From positions 310,001 to 374,000 of the forward strand of contig NZ_JAHDAU010000002.1 of NCBI RefSeq assembly GCF_021991835.1: a stretch of DNA of 64,000 bases, given 5' to 3'. Source of the DNA: Polaribacter sargassicola (GTDB lineage: Bacteria > Bacteroidota > Bacteroidia > Flavobacteriales > Flavobacteriaceae). The notes under the pieces are model-generated. The model was given only the letters and a program-made list of their open reading frames with translations. It was not told the DNA's origin and searched no databases. Made by a program: the position numbers and the translations under genes. The stretch's first letter is position 1. The number at the start of each line of letters is the position of its first letter. This document shows positions 56,162-64,000 of this stretch, piece by piece.

Positions 56162-56656
56162 ATGAACACACAAGAACACACAAACAACGATAATAAAGGT
56201 ATGAGCAATTATACTAAATTCTTTTTGATGTTAGGCTCATCATTTGTAGCAATGTACATCACAATGTATTTAAATACATATTCCATAGACCACGTATGGT
56301 TTAGCTTAACACGTTTCTATATGACGTGTTTGGGTATTTCAACAATGGCAGTCATAATGTGGTTTTTTATGCGAAAAATGTATAACGACAAAAAAAAGAA
56401 TATAGCAATACTTGCAGGTAGTTTTATTCTCTTTGTAAGTGCATTAGGATTAGTAAGAACACAAGCACCAATTATTGGTGATGTCCTTTGGATGAAAGCA
56501 ATGATACCGCACCATTCCATCGCAATATTAACAAGTGAAAGAGCGGATATAAAAGACCCAGAAGTTAAACAATTAGCAGAGGATATTGTTAAAGCACAGA
56601 AAAAAGAAATAGAAGAAATGAAAGCAATGATAAAACGATTAGAAAATGAAAAATAA
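56162..56656 (+). CDS. DUF305 membrane protein
   Basis: A 164-residue protein with three hydrophobic segments (about residues 20-38, 52-70, 80-98) followed by a periplasmic or cytoplasmic helix with the DUF305 motif MIPHHSIAILTSERADIKDP. DUF305 proteins are ferritin-like four-helix proteins; their HH motif and frequent linkage to copper genes suggest metal handling, but no reaction is established. The last 11 bp overlap the adaptor gene start, so it is translationally close to it. Confidence 0.85.
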   Translation: MNTQEHTNNDNKGMSNYTKFFLMLGSSFVAMYITMYLNTYSIDHVWFSLTRFYMTCLGISTMAVIMWFFMRKMYNDKKKNIAILAGSFILFVSALGLVRTQAPIIGDVLWMKAMIPHHSIAILTSERADIKDPEVKQLAEDIVKAQKKEIEEMKAMIKRLENEK

Positions 56657-58424
56657 CAAAATAGTCATATACGTAGGCTTACTCGCAGTAGGTTTGCTCT
56701 TGGGTTGGTTGCTTTTTGGTAGTTCATCAAACAAAAAGACAGAACATAATCACAATGAAGTTTCAGAAACCAATCAAATGTGGACCTGTTCAATGCATCC
56801 ACAAATTATGCAACCAGAACCAGGTGATTGTCCTATTTGTGGGATGGATTTAATTCCTGCCGAAAGTGGAAGTGATGGCCTGTTAGCAGACCAATTCAAG
56901 TTAACTGAAAATGCGATAGCATTAGCCAATATCCAAACAACCATAGTCGGTAATGAAAATGTTGATGGCAACACCCTTAAATTATCTGGTAAAATTGCTG
57001 AAAATGAAGAAGCTAATGCAGTACAAGTCAGTTATTTTTCGGGTAGAATAGAACGTTTGAATATCAGTTTTACAGGAGAAGAAGTTCGTAAAGGTCAATT
57101 ACTAGCAACCATTTATTCGCCAGAATTGTATGCGGCACAACAAGAGTTAATTACAGCATCTTCTTTAAAGGAATCACAACCTGCATTGTACAAGGCGGTT
57201 CGTAATAAATTGAAGTTGTGGAAGCTATCTGAAAATCAAATCATTCAGATTGAAGAAACTCAAAAAGTAAAAGAAAACTTTCCAGTTTATGCAACCGTTT
57301 CAGGAACAGTTACCGAAAAATTAGTAGAACAAGGCGACTACATCAAACAAGGTCAACCATTGCTTAAAATTGCAAACCTCAATACGGTTTGGGCAAACTT
57401 TGATGTCTATGAAAATCAAATCGATTTATTTAAAAAGGGACAAGAAGTTTTAGTGACTACAAATGCTTATACTAATAAGGAATTTAAAGGGAAAGTAGAT
57501 TTCATTGAACCAATTTTAAATACTAAAACAAGAACAGTAACCTTACGTGTGGTGCTAAATAACAAAAACGATGTATTTAAACCAGGAATGTTTGTAACCG
57601 CTAATATTGAAAGAGTTGCAAGTAATAATGATGAGGTATTAACAATTCCAGCATCTGCTGTACTTTGGACAGGAGAACGTTCTGTTGTCTATTTAAAAAC
57701 CAGTCCAGACCAAACCGTTTTTGAAATGCGTGAAGTTGTTTTAGGGAATCAAATTGGTAATGAATATGAAGTTTTAGAAGGTTTATTTATTGGAAATGAA
57801 ATCGTGACTAACGGCACATTTACGGTTGATGCAGCAGCTCAATTACAAGGCAAAAAATCAATGATGAATAAGGAAGGTGGTAAAGTAATGACAGGTCACG
57901 AAGGACATTTAGGAATGGATAATAATGCATCAAAAAAAGAAAGTAACCATACTAATATGAATGAACGATTGCAAGTATCAGGGAAATTTCAAGAACAATT
58001 AAAAGTTGTTTACAATAACTATATCAATTTAAAAAATGCTTTAGTAAAAGAAGATTCAAAAATTACTTCAGTTAATGCAACAAGTTTATTAGACAATTTA
58101 GGTAAAGTTGATATGAAATTATTATCAGACAATAATGCTCACGCACATTGGATGTCATTAGTAGGCGACATACAATCTTCTGCAACAGCTATTTCTAAAA
58201 CGTCAGATATAAAAGAACAAAGAGACCATTTCAAACACCTATCATCACATTTAATAAATGCTGTACAACTGTTTAGTGTCAATGAAAAAGTGTATGTGGA
58301 ATTTTGTCCAATGGGTGATAATAATAAAGGAGCGTATTGGTTGAGTAAAGAAGAAAAAGTAATCAATCCATATTTTGGTAGCGCCATGCTAACCTGTGGT
58401 GAAGTAAAACAAGTAATAGAATAA
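56646..58424 (+). CDS. cusB: CusB-like periplasmic adaptor with HMBD and DUF3347
   Basis: A 592-residue adaptor of the CusA-like pump. Order: a single N-terminal membrane anchor (GLLAVGLLLGWLLFG); an HMBD metal-binding unit (WTCSMHPQI to DCPICGMDLIP); beta-barrel/lipoyl/hairpin core with QVSYFSGRIERLNI, GQLLATIYSPELYAAQQELI, VSGTVTEKLVEQGDYIKQG and KTRTVTLRVVLNN; a His/Met linker; and a C-terminal DUF3347 domain (VVYNNYINLKNALVKED, HFKHLSSHLINAVQLF, EFCPMGDNNKGAYWLSKEE). It carries Cu+ or Ag+ to the pump. Unusually, it lies five genes after cusA instead of adjacent to it. Confidence 0.93.
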   Translation: MKNNKIVIYVGLLAVGLLLGWLLFGSSSNKKTEHNHNEVSETNQMWTCSMHPQIMQPEPGDCPICGMDLIPAESGSDGLLADQFKLTENAIALANIQTTIVGNENVDGNTLKLSGKIAENEEANAVQVSYFSGRIERLNISFTGEEVRKGQLLATIYSPELYAAQQELITASSLKESQPALYKAVRNKLKLWKLSENQIIQIEETQKVKENFPVYATVSGTVTEKLVEQGDYIKQGQPLLKIANLNTVWANFDVYENQIDLFKKGQEVLVTTNAYTNKEFKGKVDFIEPILNTKTRTVTLRVVLNNKNDVFKPGMFVTANIERVASNNDEVLTIPASAVLWTGERSVVYLKTSPDQTVFEMREVVLGNQIGNEYEVLEGLFIGNEIVTNGTFTVDAAAQLQGKKSMMNKEGGKVMTGHEGHLGMDNNASKKESNHTNMNERLQVSGKFQEQLKVVYNNYINLKNALVKEDSKITSVNATSLLDNLGKVDMKLLSDNNAHAHWMSLVGDIQSSATAISKTSDIKEQRDHFKHLSSHLINAVQLFSVNEKVYVEFCPMGDNNKGAYWLSKEEKVINPYFGSAMLTCGEVKQVIE

Positions 58425-58462
58425 TAATAAATCAAGTAATAACAATTAAATTTTTAAAAAAA

Positions 58463-58861
58463 ATGAAGAAAGTAATTTTAGGTGTAGCTGTAATAGCAGC
58501 AGTAGTTTTTACAAGTTGTAAAAACGAAACCAAAAAAGAAACAGAAACAACCACAACGGAAGTTTCAAAAGAAATAGCAATGACAGACCTTTCTTTTGGT
58601 GTAAGAGGTAATTGTGGTATGTGTAAAAGTACTATTGAAAAAGCCGCTAACAGTGTTGAAGGTGTTGCAAGTGCCAATTGGGATGTCGATAAAAAGAAGA
58701 TTGCTGTTTCTTTTGATGATACCAAAACAGATGCAATGACAATTCACAAAGCTATTGCAGCTTCAGGATATGATACCGAAAAAGTGGAGGGTGATTTAGA
58801 TGCTTACAAAGGCTTACCTGGTTGTTGCAAATATGATCATTCTATGGAAATGAATCAATAA
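58463..58861 (+). CDS. HMA-domain copper-binding lipoprotein
   Basis: A 132-residue protein with lipobox Cys19 (VVFTSC) and a heavy-metal-associated fold. GVRGNCGMCKSTIEKAANSV holds the CxxC metal site (CGMC), and the end GLPGCCKYDHSMEMNQ adds cysteines, a histidine and methionines. It is predicted to be a periplasm-facing Cu+ chaperone passing metal to or from the adaptor and oxidase. Its lipidation would tether it to the envelope. It is last in the copper operon, 38 bp after cusB, and a large inverted repeat lies just downstream. Confidence 0.87.
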   Translation: MKKVILGVAVIAAVVFTSCKNETKKETETTTTEVSKEIAMTDLSFGVRGNCGMCKSTIEKAANSVEGVASANWDVDKKKIAVSFDDTKTDAMTIHKAIAASGYDTEKVEGDLDAYKGLPGCCKYDHSMEMNQ

Positions 58862-58874
58862 ATAGAAAATTATT

Positions 58875-58926
58875 ACTGTTAGGTAAAAAGAAACTGCAAC
58901 TAAAAAATTTCTTTTTACCTAACAGT
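58875..58926. promoter_or_regulatory. Perfect 19-bp inverted repeat
   Basis: The arms ACTGTTAGGTAAAAAGAAA (58,875-58,893) and its exact complement (58,908-58,926) are separated by 14 bp. As RNA this is a strong hairpin that could terminate the copper operon, although the T run is inside the arm. It also ends 18 bp before the -7 box of the response-regulator gene, overlapping its likely -33 region, so an operator role is equally plausible. Confidence 0.6.
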
Positions 58927-58944
58927 TTATCTTTAGGCTAAATT

Positions 58945-58952
58945 TAGATTTG
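58945..58952 (+). promoter_or_regulatory. -7 promoter box for the two-component genes
   Basis: The sequence TAGATTTG fits TAnnTTTG and lies 33 bp before the preferred ATG at 58,986. No TTG was found at -33, where the inverted repeat ends instead. Confidence 0.5.
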
Positions 58953-58985
58953 ATTCCTAATTTTAAATCTTTAAATTTATCAAAT

Positions 58986-59660
58986 ATGAAATATTTAATA
59001 GCAGAAGACGAAATTGACTTACAACAATCTATTGTAAAGTATTTACAAATAGATGGTAATATATGTGAAGTTGCCTCTAACTTTGAAGAAGCTTCAGAAA
59101 AAGCAGCTATTTATGATTATGATGTTATAATTTTAGATATTAATTTAATTTCTGGAAGTGGTCTTGATGTTTTAAAAACGATTAAAAAAGAGAAAAAAAG
59201 AGCAGGTGTAATAATTATTTCTGCAAACAATTCTTTAACGGATAAGTTAGAAGGATTAGATTTAGGTGCAGATGATTATATTACAAAACCATTTCATTTA
59301 GCGGAATTAAATTCTAGAATTAAAGCTGTTCTACGAAGAGGGAAATATGGTGGAGATGAAATAATGGTTTTCAATGAAATTAAAATTGATACAAAATCCA
59401 GAACAGCTTATATCGATGATAAAGCTATTGGGTTAACCAGAAAAGAATACGATTTATTAGTATTTTTTATTTCTAATAAAGGGCGTGTTTTATCAAAAGA
59501 AATTATTGCAGAACATCTTTGGGGAGATGATAGCGACTTACTCGATAACTTTGATTTTATCTATGTACATATCAATAATTTAAGAAAAAAAATAACTGCT
59601 GAAGGCGCAAAATATATAAAAACAGCTTATGGTAGTGGTTACAAATTTATAGAAGATTAA
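58986..59660 (+). CDS. OmpR-family response regulator
   Basis: A 224-residue regulator. The ATG at 58,986 gives the standard start MKYLIAEDE; an upstream ATG is less likely. The receiver has Asp8, phospho-acceptor Asp51 (VIILDINLI), the conserved Ser79 and Lys101 (DDYITKPF). The C-terminal winged helix (about 128-224) contains GLTRKEYDLLVFF, the recognition helix FIYVHINNLRKKI and KTAYGSGYKF. With the kinase encoded 3 bp later it forms a two-component system. Its position after the copper operon suggests control of copper or of the TonB receptor. Confidence 0.95.
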   Translation: MKYLIAEDEIDLQQSIVKYLQIDGNICEVASNFEEASEKAAIYDYDVIILDINLISGSGLDVLKTIKKEKKRAGVIIISANNSLTDKLEGLDLGADDYITKPFHLAELNSRIKAVLRRGKYGGDEIMVFNEIKIDTKSRTAYIDDKAIGLTRKEYDLLVFFISNKGRVLSKEIIAEHLWGDDSDLLDNFDFIYVHINNLRKKITAEGAKYIKTAYGSGYKFIED

Positions 59661-59663
59661 AAC

Positions 59664-60914
59664 GTGTCAAAGAAAACAAAACTTATTAAAAAAACATCTA
59701 AAACCTTTCTCTTAATTGGTTTTATTTTGATTATTTTAAGCTCAACCATCTTATATTTTTACACAAGAATTTTACTACAAAATGAAGTTGAAGAAGGTTT
59801 GTACTCTACAGAAGCAAGAGTTGTTTTTGCTTTAGAGAATAACGAAATTCAATTCTCACTGCCACCAGTTACTGAAATTAAAAAAGTTGATTTATTAAAA
59901 AGTCAAGTTTTAAAAGATACAATTATTTACGACCCATCACAAGATGAAATGGAATTGTTCAGAGAACTTTCTTCCTTTAAAAATATTAATGGAGAAAATT
60001 ACCAAATTACAATTCGTAATTTAGTTGTAGAATCTGAAAATATTTTAATTGCTATTGTAATCTCAAATTTCATTGTCTTTTTATTAGTTTTTCTAATCTT
60101 ATTTTACTTTAACACTAAAAGAAATTTGAATTTATGGAAACCATTTTTTAAAAATTTAGAGCAAATGAAACAATTCTCTTTAACTTCATCAGCACCTATT
60201 CAATTAATAGAAAGTGATGTTTTAGAGTTTTCTGAATTAAAAACTGAAATTGAAACCTTAACAGGAAAAGTAAAAGCAGATTACGAAAATCTAAAACAAT
60301 TTACAGAAGATGTTTCTCACGAAATGCAAACACCTTTGGCGATTATTCAGGCAAAAATTGATAATATTATCAATGAACACCAAATAAATGACAAACAATT
60401 TGAGCAAATAACGTCCATACAAAAAGACATTCAACGTTTAAAACAGCTAAATAAACGAATTACTATTCTTACTAAAATTGATAATAAGCAATACACAAAT
60501 GTAACTCCAATAAACCTCTCAGATTTAATCTACGAAAAAGTAAACAGCTACAAAGAATTGAATATTAATACCATCAAATATACTTCTAGTGATGTGTTAT
60601 TAGTTTCTATGGATGCTTTTTTAGCAGATGTTTTAATGAATAATTTATTTTCTAATGCTATTAAATACAGTAATAAAGAAGATAAAATAACAATTGTTTC
60701 TACTAAAACCTCTTTAATAGTTTCTAATGTTGGAAAAAAGACACTAGTACACCCAGAAAAATTATTTAATCGTTTTTACAAGGAATCTAATAAAAATAAT
60801 TCTACAGGTTTAGGTTTGGCAATTGTTAAAAAAATATGTGATTTGTATCAATTTAAAATCTCTTATAAATTCGAAGCGAATCATCATATTTTTTCAATAG
60901 AATTTCAAAATTAA
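59664..60914 (+). CDS. Membrane sensor histidine kinase
   Basis: A 416-residue kinase with a GTG start, 3 bp after the regulator gene. Two membrane helices (about residues 15-33 and 128-148) flank a ~95-residue periplasmic sensor with no family I can name. HisKA has the phospho-acceptor His219 (DVSHEMQTPLAII). The ATPase domain has the N box NNLFSNAIKYSN, F box LFNRFYKES and G2 box GLGLAIV. The G1 position reads SNVGKK, where many kinases have DxGxG; this variation is seen in related Bacteroidota kinases. It pairs with the preceding regulator. Confidence 0.93.
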   Translation: MSKKTKLIKKTSKTFLLIGFILIILSSTILYFYTRILLQNEVEEGLYSTEARVVFALENNEIQFSLPPVTEIKKVDLLKSQVLKDTIIYDPSQDEMELFRELSSFKNINGENYQITIRNLVVESENILIAIVISNFIVFLLVFLILFYFNTKRNLNLWKPFFKNLEQMKQFSLTSSAPIQLIESDVLEFSELKTEIETLTGKVKADYENLKQFTEDVSHEMQTPLAIIQAKIDNIINEHQINDKQFEQITSIQKDIQRLKQLNKRITILTKIDNKQYTNVTPINLSDLIYEKVNSYKELNINTIKYTSSDVLLVSMDAFLADVLMNNLFSNAIKYSNKEDKITIVSTKTSLIVSNVGKKTLVHPEKLFNRFYKESNKNNSTGLGLAIVKKICDLYQFKISYKFEANHHIFSIEFQN

Positions 60915-60932
60915 TTTTTAGTTTTAAAATAC

Positions 60933-60970
60933 CTTCTTTAAAATAACTTTAGATTTCAATATTACTTTTG
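60933..60970 (+). promoter_or_regulatory. Promoter region of the TonB receptor, shared with the HD gene
   Basis: The last eight bases TACTTTTG fit TAnnTTTG. The 38-bp segment matches 63,411-63,448 at 31 positions, including CTTTAGATTTCAATA. The second copy lies before the HD-domain gene. Confidence 0.55.
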
Positions 60971-60988
60971 AGAAATAAAAAATATCTA

Positions 60989-63406
60989 ATGTTTAAATAT
61001 ACCTTTACAACAATGTTATTGTTATTTACGCTATTTGTAAATGCACAAAAAACAATTACTATTACAGGTCAAGTAATAGAACAAGAAACAAAAGAAACTT
61101 TACCCTTTGTTACTATTTCTGTGAATGATGAAACTACTAATAAAATAATTACTGGTACAATTTCTGATGATAATGGACGCTTTGAAATTAAAAATCTTGC
61201 TACAGGGAAGTACGTTGTAAATATTTCATACATAGGTTTCAAAACTGTAAAGAGAAACATTAATTCTGGCGGATTAAACCCTATTTTCGATTTAGGGAAA
61301 ATAGAATTAAAAGCAGCAGCAGAATCTTTAGACGAAATTACAATTGCTACAAAAAGGGCTACAGTAAATGCTGCTTTAGATAAAAAATCGTTTAGTTTAT
61401 CAGACAATATTGCGCAATCTGGCGGTTCTGTTTTAGATGCAATGAAAACAATGCCTGGTGTTGCTTTCGATCAAGATGGAAAAGTAGTGTTGCGTGGAAG
61501 TGATAAAGTGGTGGTTTTAATTGATGGTAAACAATCGAGTTTAACCGGTTTTGGAAATCAAAAAGGATTGAGCAATATTCCTGCATCAAACATAGAACGT
61601 ATTGAAATTATAAATAATCCTTCAGCAAAATATGATGCCAATGGTTTTGCAGGAATTGTAAATATTATCTACAAAAAAGAAAAACAAACGGGTTTAAATG
61701 GTACTGTTGGTTTTTCTTCAGGAATTGGAGTTTTATCAAAAAGAAAAGAAGATACTCCAACAGATTTGGGGAGTTATGCTTTGAACCCAAAATTAATCCC
61801 GAGTTTAAACCTAAACTACAGAACTAAAAATCTAAACTATTTTTTACAGTCGGAATTTATCATCCAAGAAGCGTTACCAAATAACGAGTTTACAACTAGA
61901 AATTATGATGATGGTAGAAATATAATTTCACAAGTTCCAGAAAACAGAAGGCAGTTTCGTTCTATAATTACAGGAGGAATTGATTGGGAATTGAGTGAAA
62001 ATGATGCAATTACAATTTCTGCAATGTATGACAGAGAAAAACACATAGATACCTCACAAGTAGCTTTTATAAATCTTAATAACAATACACGTAATCGTTT
62101 TTATACTTGGAAAGAAGAAGAAATAACAAGTCATATAAATGTGGCTGTAAACTATAAACATAATTTTGAAGAAGCAGGTCATTCAATTTCTGCAAACGCA
62201 CAATATACAAGAGGTTTAGAAGACGAAAGTTATTTTTTAAATGATAGTTCTGCAATAAGAATTGGTAGAGATATGACAAATATTCTTGCCATAGAACACA
62301 CCACAAGTTTGTCTACAGATTACACACGAGCGTTGAGTAACGGACGTTTAGAATTTGGCGCAAAAGCAAGATTTAGGAACTTACCAGTAGATTATACGAT
62401 TAATAGAGGAAACGAATCTATTATTTATCCAAATTTAGGAGATTTCTCTAAATGGAAAGAAAACTTATATGCTTTCTACGGTAATTATTTATTAGAAAAA
62501 GAACGTTTTGATTTGGAAGCAGGTTTAAGAGCAGAACAAACAGAAGTTTCGTATGAGTTAGATCCTGCAAATATATATTATGCGACTAATGATGCGTACG
62601 ATTATTTTGAATTGTTTCCAAGTGTACGTTTTACGTATAAAATGAATGACAAAAACAAACTTTCATTATTTTACAATAGAAGAATTGACAGACCAGGAGA
62701 ACCAGAATTACGTGTTTTTCCAAAATATGATGATCCTGAATTATTAAAAGTAGGAAACCCTTATTTACGTCCACAATTTACAAATAGTGTAGAAGCTGCA
62801 CATCGTTATAATTGGGGTTCAGGTTCTTTATTTTCAGCAATTTATTATAGACAAATATCAGGTGCTTATCAACGTATTTTTAGCGTAGATAATAGCAATC
62901 CAGATTACGATATTGTAAATAAAATTTATCAAAATACAGGTGAAAGCACCAATACAGGAATCGAATTATTATTCAGTCAAGATATTACAGAAAATTGGAA
63001 ATTAACAGCCAGTACAAATGTCTATCAAAATAACATCAATGCTTTTCAAGGAACTTTATTGTTTCCAACAGTACGAACTTTTCAAATTGAAAAAACAGAA
63101 AATACTACTGGCGATTTTAAAATTACAAACTCGTTTATACTTCCATTAGATATTGAAGCACAGGTTACAGGATTGTATTATTCTAAAAGAAATATCCCAC
63201 AAGGAGAAGAATTAGCACGCTCTTCTTTAGATTTAGGTTTAAAGAAATCTATCTGGAATAAAAAAGGAGAAATCACATTATCAGCAAGTGATTTATTAAA
63301 TAATTTTGGATTAAGACAACGAATCAATGGAGAAGGATTTACAGCTTTGTATGAAAATTATTACGAAACACAGATTATTAGAATAGGAATGAAATATAAG
63401 TTCTAA
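60989..63406 (+). CDS. TonB-dependent receptor, outer-membrane beta-barrel family
   Basis: An 805-residue outer-membrane protein. The ATG at 60,989 is preferred over an in-frame TTG at 60,968, which lies inside the -7 box. Order: signal peptide (FTTMLLLFTLFVNAQ); carboxypeptidase-regulatory domain (ITGQVIEQETKETLPFVTIS to YIGFKTVKRNI); a plug with VVLIDGKQSSLTG and IERIEIINNPSAKYDANGFAGIVNI; and a large barrel ending LRQRINGEGF to IIRIGMKYKF. It matches the Bacteroidota outer-membrane barrel family without SusC hallmarks and has no SusD partner. The ligand is unknown; linkage to copper genes makes a metal or siderophore-like complex a guess. Confidence 0.92.
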   Translation: MFKYTFTTMLLLFTLFVNAQKTITITGQVIEQETKETLPFVTISVNDETTNKIITGTISDDNGRFEIKNLATGKYVVNISYIGFKTVKRNINSGGLNPIFDLGKIELKAAAESLDEITIATKRATVNAALDKKSFSLSDNIAQSGGSVLDAMKTMPGVAFDQDGKVVLRGSDKVVVLIDGKQSSLTGFGNQKGLSNIPASNIERIEIINNPSAKYDANGFAGIVNIIYKKEKQTGLNGTVGFSSGIGVLSKRKEDTPTDLGSYALNPKLIPSLNLNYRTKNLNYFLQSEFIIQEALPNNEFTTRNYDDGRNIISQVPENRRQFRSIITGGIDWELSENDAITISAMYDREKHIDTSQVAFINLNNNTRNRFYTWKEEEITSHINVAVNYKHNFEEAGHSISANAQYTRGLEDESYFLNDSSAIRIGRDMTNILAIEHTTSLSTDYTRALSNGRLEFGAKARFRNLPVDYTINRGNESIIYPNLGDFSKWKENLYAFYGNYLLEKERFDLEAGLRAEQTEVSYELDPANIYYATNDAYDYFELFPSVRFTYKMNDKNKLSLFYNRRIDRPGEPELRVFPKYDDPELLKVGNPYLRPQFTNSVEAAHRYNWGSGSLFSAIYYRQISGAYQRIFSVDNSNPDYDIVNKIYQNTGESTNTGIELLFSQDITENWKLTASTNVYQNNINAFQGTLLFPTVRTFQIEKTENTTGDFKITNSFILPLDIEAQVTGLYYSKRNIPQGEELARSSLDLGLKKSIWNKKGEITLSASDLLNNFGLRQRINGEGFTALYENYYETQIIRIGMKYKF

Positions 63407-63410
63407 AAAT

Positions 63411-63448
63411 CCTCTTTAAATAATCTTTAGATTTCAATAGTACATTTA
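63411..63448 (+). promoter_or_regulatory. Second copy of the 38-bp promoter block
   Basis: 31 of 38 positions match 60,933-60,970. The box reads TACATTTA, one base off TAnnTTTG. It lies 48 bp before the HD-domain ATG. Confidence 0.5.
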
Positions 63449-63496
63449 CTAAGTATCACTATAGAGGTGAGATTATTGTAATTCAAATCATAGAAA

Positions 63497-64000
63497 ATGC
63501 AGACTAAAATAATCATTAACAACGTTGCTGAATATTGTACAAATTTGCTGTCAAATTCAAGCTGTAACAAATTGCCCTTTCATAATTTGCAACACACCAT
63601 TGAAGTTGTGCAAAATGTAAAATATTTATGTGTAGCTATGAATATCAATCAACAAGAAACAGATATGTTAATAATTGCTGCTTGGTTTCACGACACTGGA
63701 TTTTCTGTAACATACAAAGGTCACGAAGAAGAAAGCAAGTTAATTGCAACTGCATTTTTAAAAACTCAAGAATTTAATATTGATTTTATTGATAAAATTT
63801 GCAACTGTATAGATGCTACAAAAATGCCGCAATGCCCTACTTCTAAACTTGCTGAAATATTATGCGATGCAGATGTTTTTCACATAAGTAACTCACATTT
63901 CTTTTATAGAAAATTACTGCTACGAAAAGAATGGGAACTATTTTGTGATTATAAAGTGAGTGATTTAGAGTGGCACAAACTAAATTTAGATTTTTTAAAA
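63497..64000 (+). CDS. HD-domain phosphohydrolase, 3' end missing
   Basis: The reading frame starts with ATG at 63,497 and runs off the window (168 residues visible). HD motifs are visible: FHNLQHTIEVV (His), AAWFHDTGF (the HD pair), then HEEESKLIA and ILCDADVFH. HD proteins hydrolyse phosphodiester or phosphomonoester bonds, often in nucleotides. Flavobacterial proteins with a similar N-terminal HD domain can carry a C-terminal Pycsar-effector-like (DUF5706) membrane domain, but that part would lie outside the window. The upstream promoter block is shared with the TonB receptor. There is an unusual number of cysteines (seven in 168 residues). Confidence 0.8.
   Translation, partial: MQTKIIINNVAEYCTNLLSNSSCNKLPFHNLQHTIEVVQNVKYLCVAMNINQQETDMLIIAAWFHDTGFSVTYKGHEEESKLIATAFLKTQEFNIDFIDKICNCIDATKMPQCPTSKLAEILCDADVFHISNSHFFYRKLLLRKEWELFCDYKVSDLEWHKLNLDFLK

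Overview
The window reads as a low-GC marine Bacteroidota chromosome, most likely Flavobacteriaceae (Polaribacter/Tenacibaculum-like). The reasons are paired SusC/SusD genes, lipoproteins with acidic residues right after the lipid cysteine, promoter -7 boxes of the TAnnTTTG type, no Shine-Dalgarno-like start regions, several DUF families typical of Flavobacteria, and a tmRNA tag GEDNYALAA. No CRISPR array, rRNA or ordinary tRNA was found.

Layout. (1) 1-11,982: two SusC/SusD outer-membrane uptake pairs. The first SusC is cut by the window edge. The second pair is followed by two further lipoproteins and a terminator. No glycoside hydrolase lies beside them, so the substrate is unknown. (2) 12,136-17,522: 1-Cys peroxiredoxin, rhomboid protease, RarA, then a minus-strand operon of a lipoprotein, a DUF5723 barrel-like protein and a secreted protein. 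(3) 17,566-22,897: YjjG-type HAD phosphatase and a small surface-polysaccharide group (GT4 glycosyltransferase, Wzx-like flippase, FemAB/GNAT-like transferase, polysaccharide deacetylase). (4) 22,976-41,446: chromosomal genes including RadC, an octaheme cytochrome lipoprotein with TPRs, TrkA-TrkH, Mpl, a 2145-residue alpha-2-macroglobulin, TfoX-N, DUF4136, an M28 peptidase, KdsA, DUF1801, DUF2809 and DUF3820. (5) 41,547-42,124: ssrA (tmRNA) with its own promoter, a structured leader and a terminator. (6) 42,125-45,269: remnant of an integrated element on the 3' side of ssrA, with an unknown coiled-coil protein, an excisionase-like HTH protein, a DUF3987 ATPase and a TTACC(A)-repeat region. No integrase is present. 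(7) 45,270-64,000: a small unknown gene, a large plus-strand copper/silver detoxification block, then a two-component system, a TonB-dependent receptor and an HD-domain gene cut by the window end.

The copper block would work as one system. The P1B ATPase moves Cu+ from cytoplasm to periplasm. The CusB-like adaptor, CusA-like RND pump and TolC-like channel expel it. A multicopper oxidase fused to a CopB-like barrel oxidises or binds periplasmic Cu+. DUF305, HMA and HYC_CC_PP proteins are probable accessory factors. The following OmpR/histidine kinase pair is a plausible regulator.

The best candidates for something under-described are four. The alpha-2-macroglobulin carries an embedded copy of the SusC N-terminal start (regulatory domain, TonB-plug signature, LQGRVAGVQI). 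A predicted folded RNA leader precedes ssrA. The ssrA-linked element has a TTACC(A) repeat cluster and may carry the copper genes. Finally, there are regulatory inverted repeats and a shared 38-bp promoter block around the two-component/TonB receptor genes.
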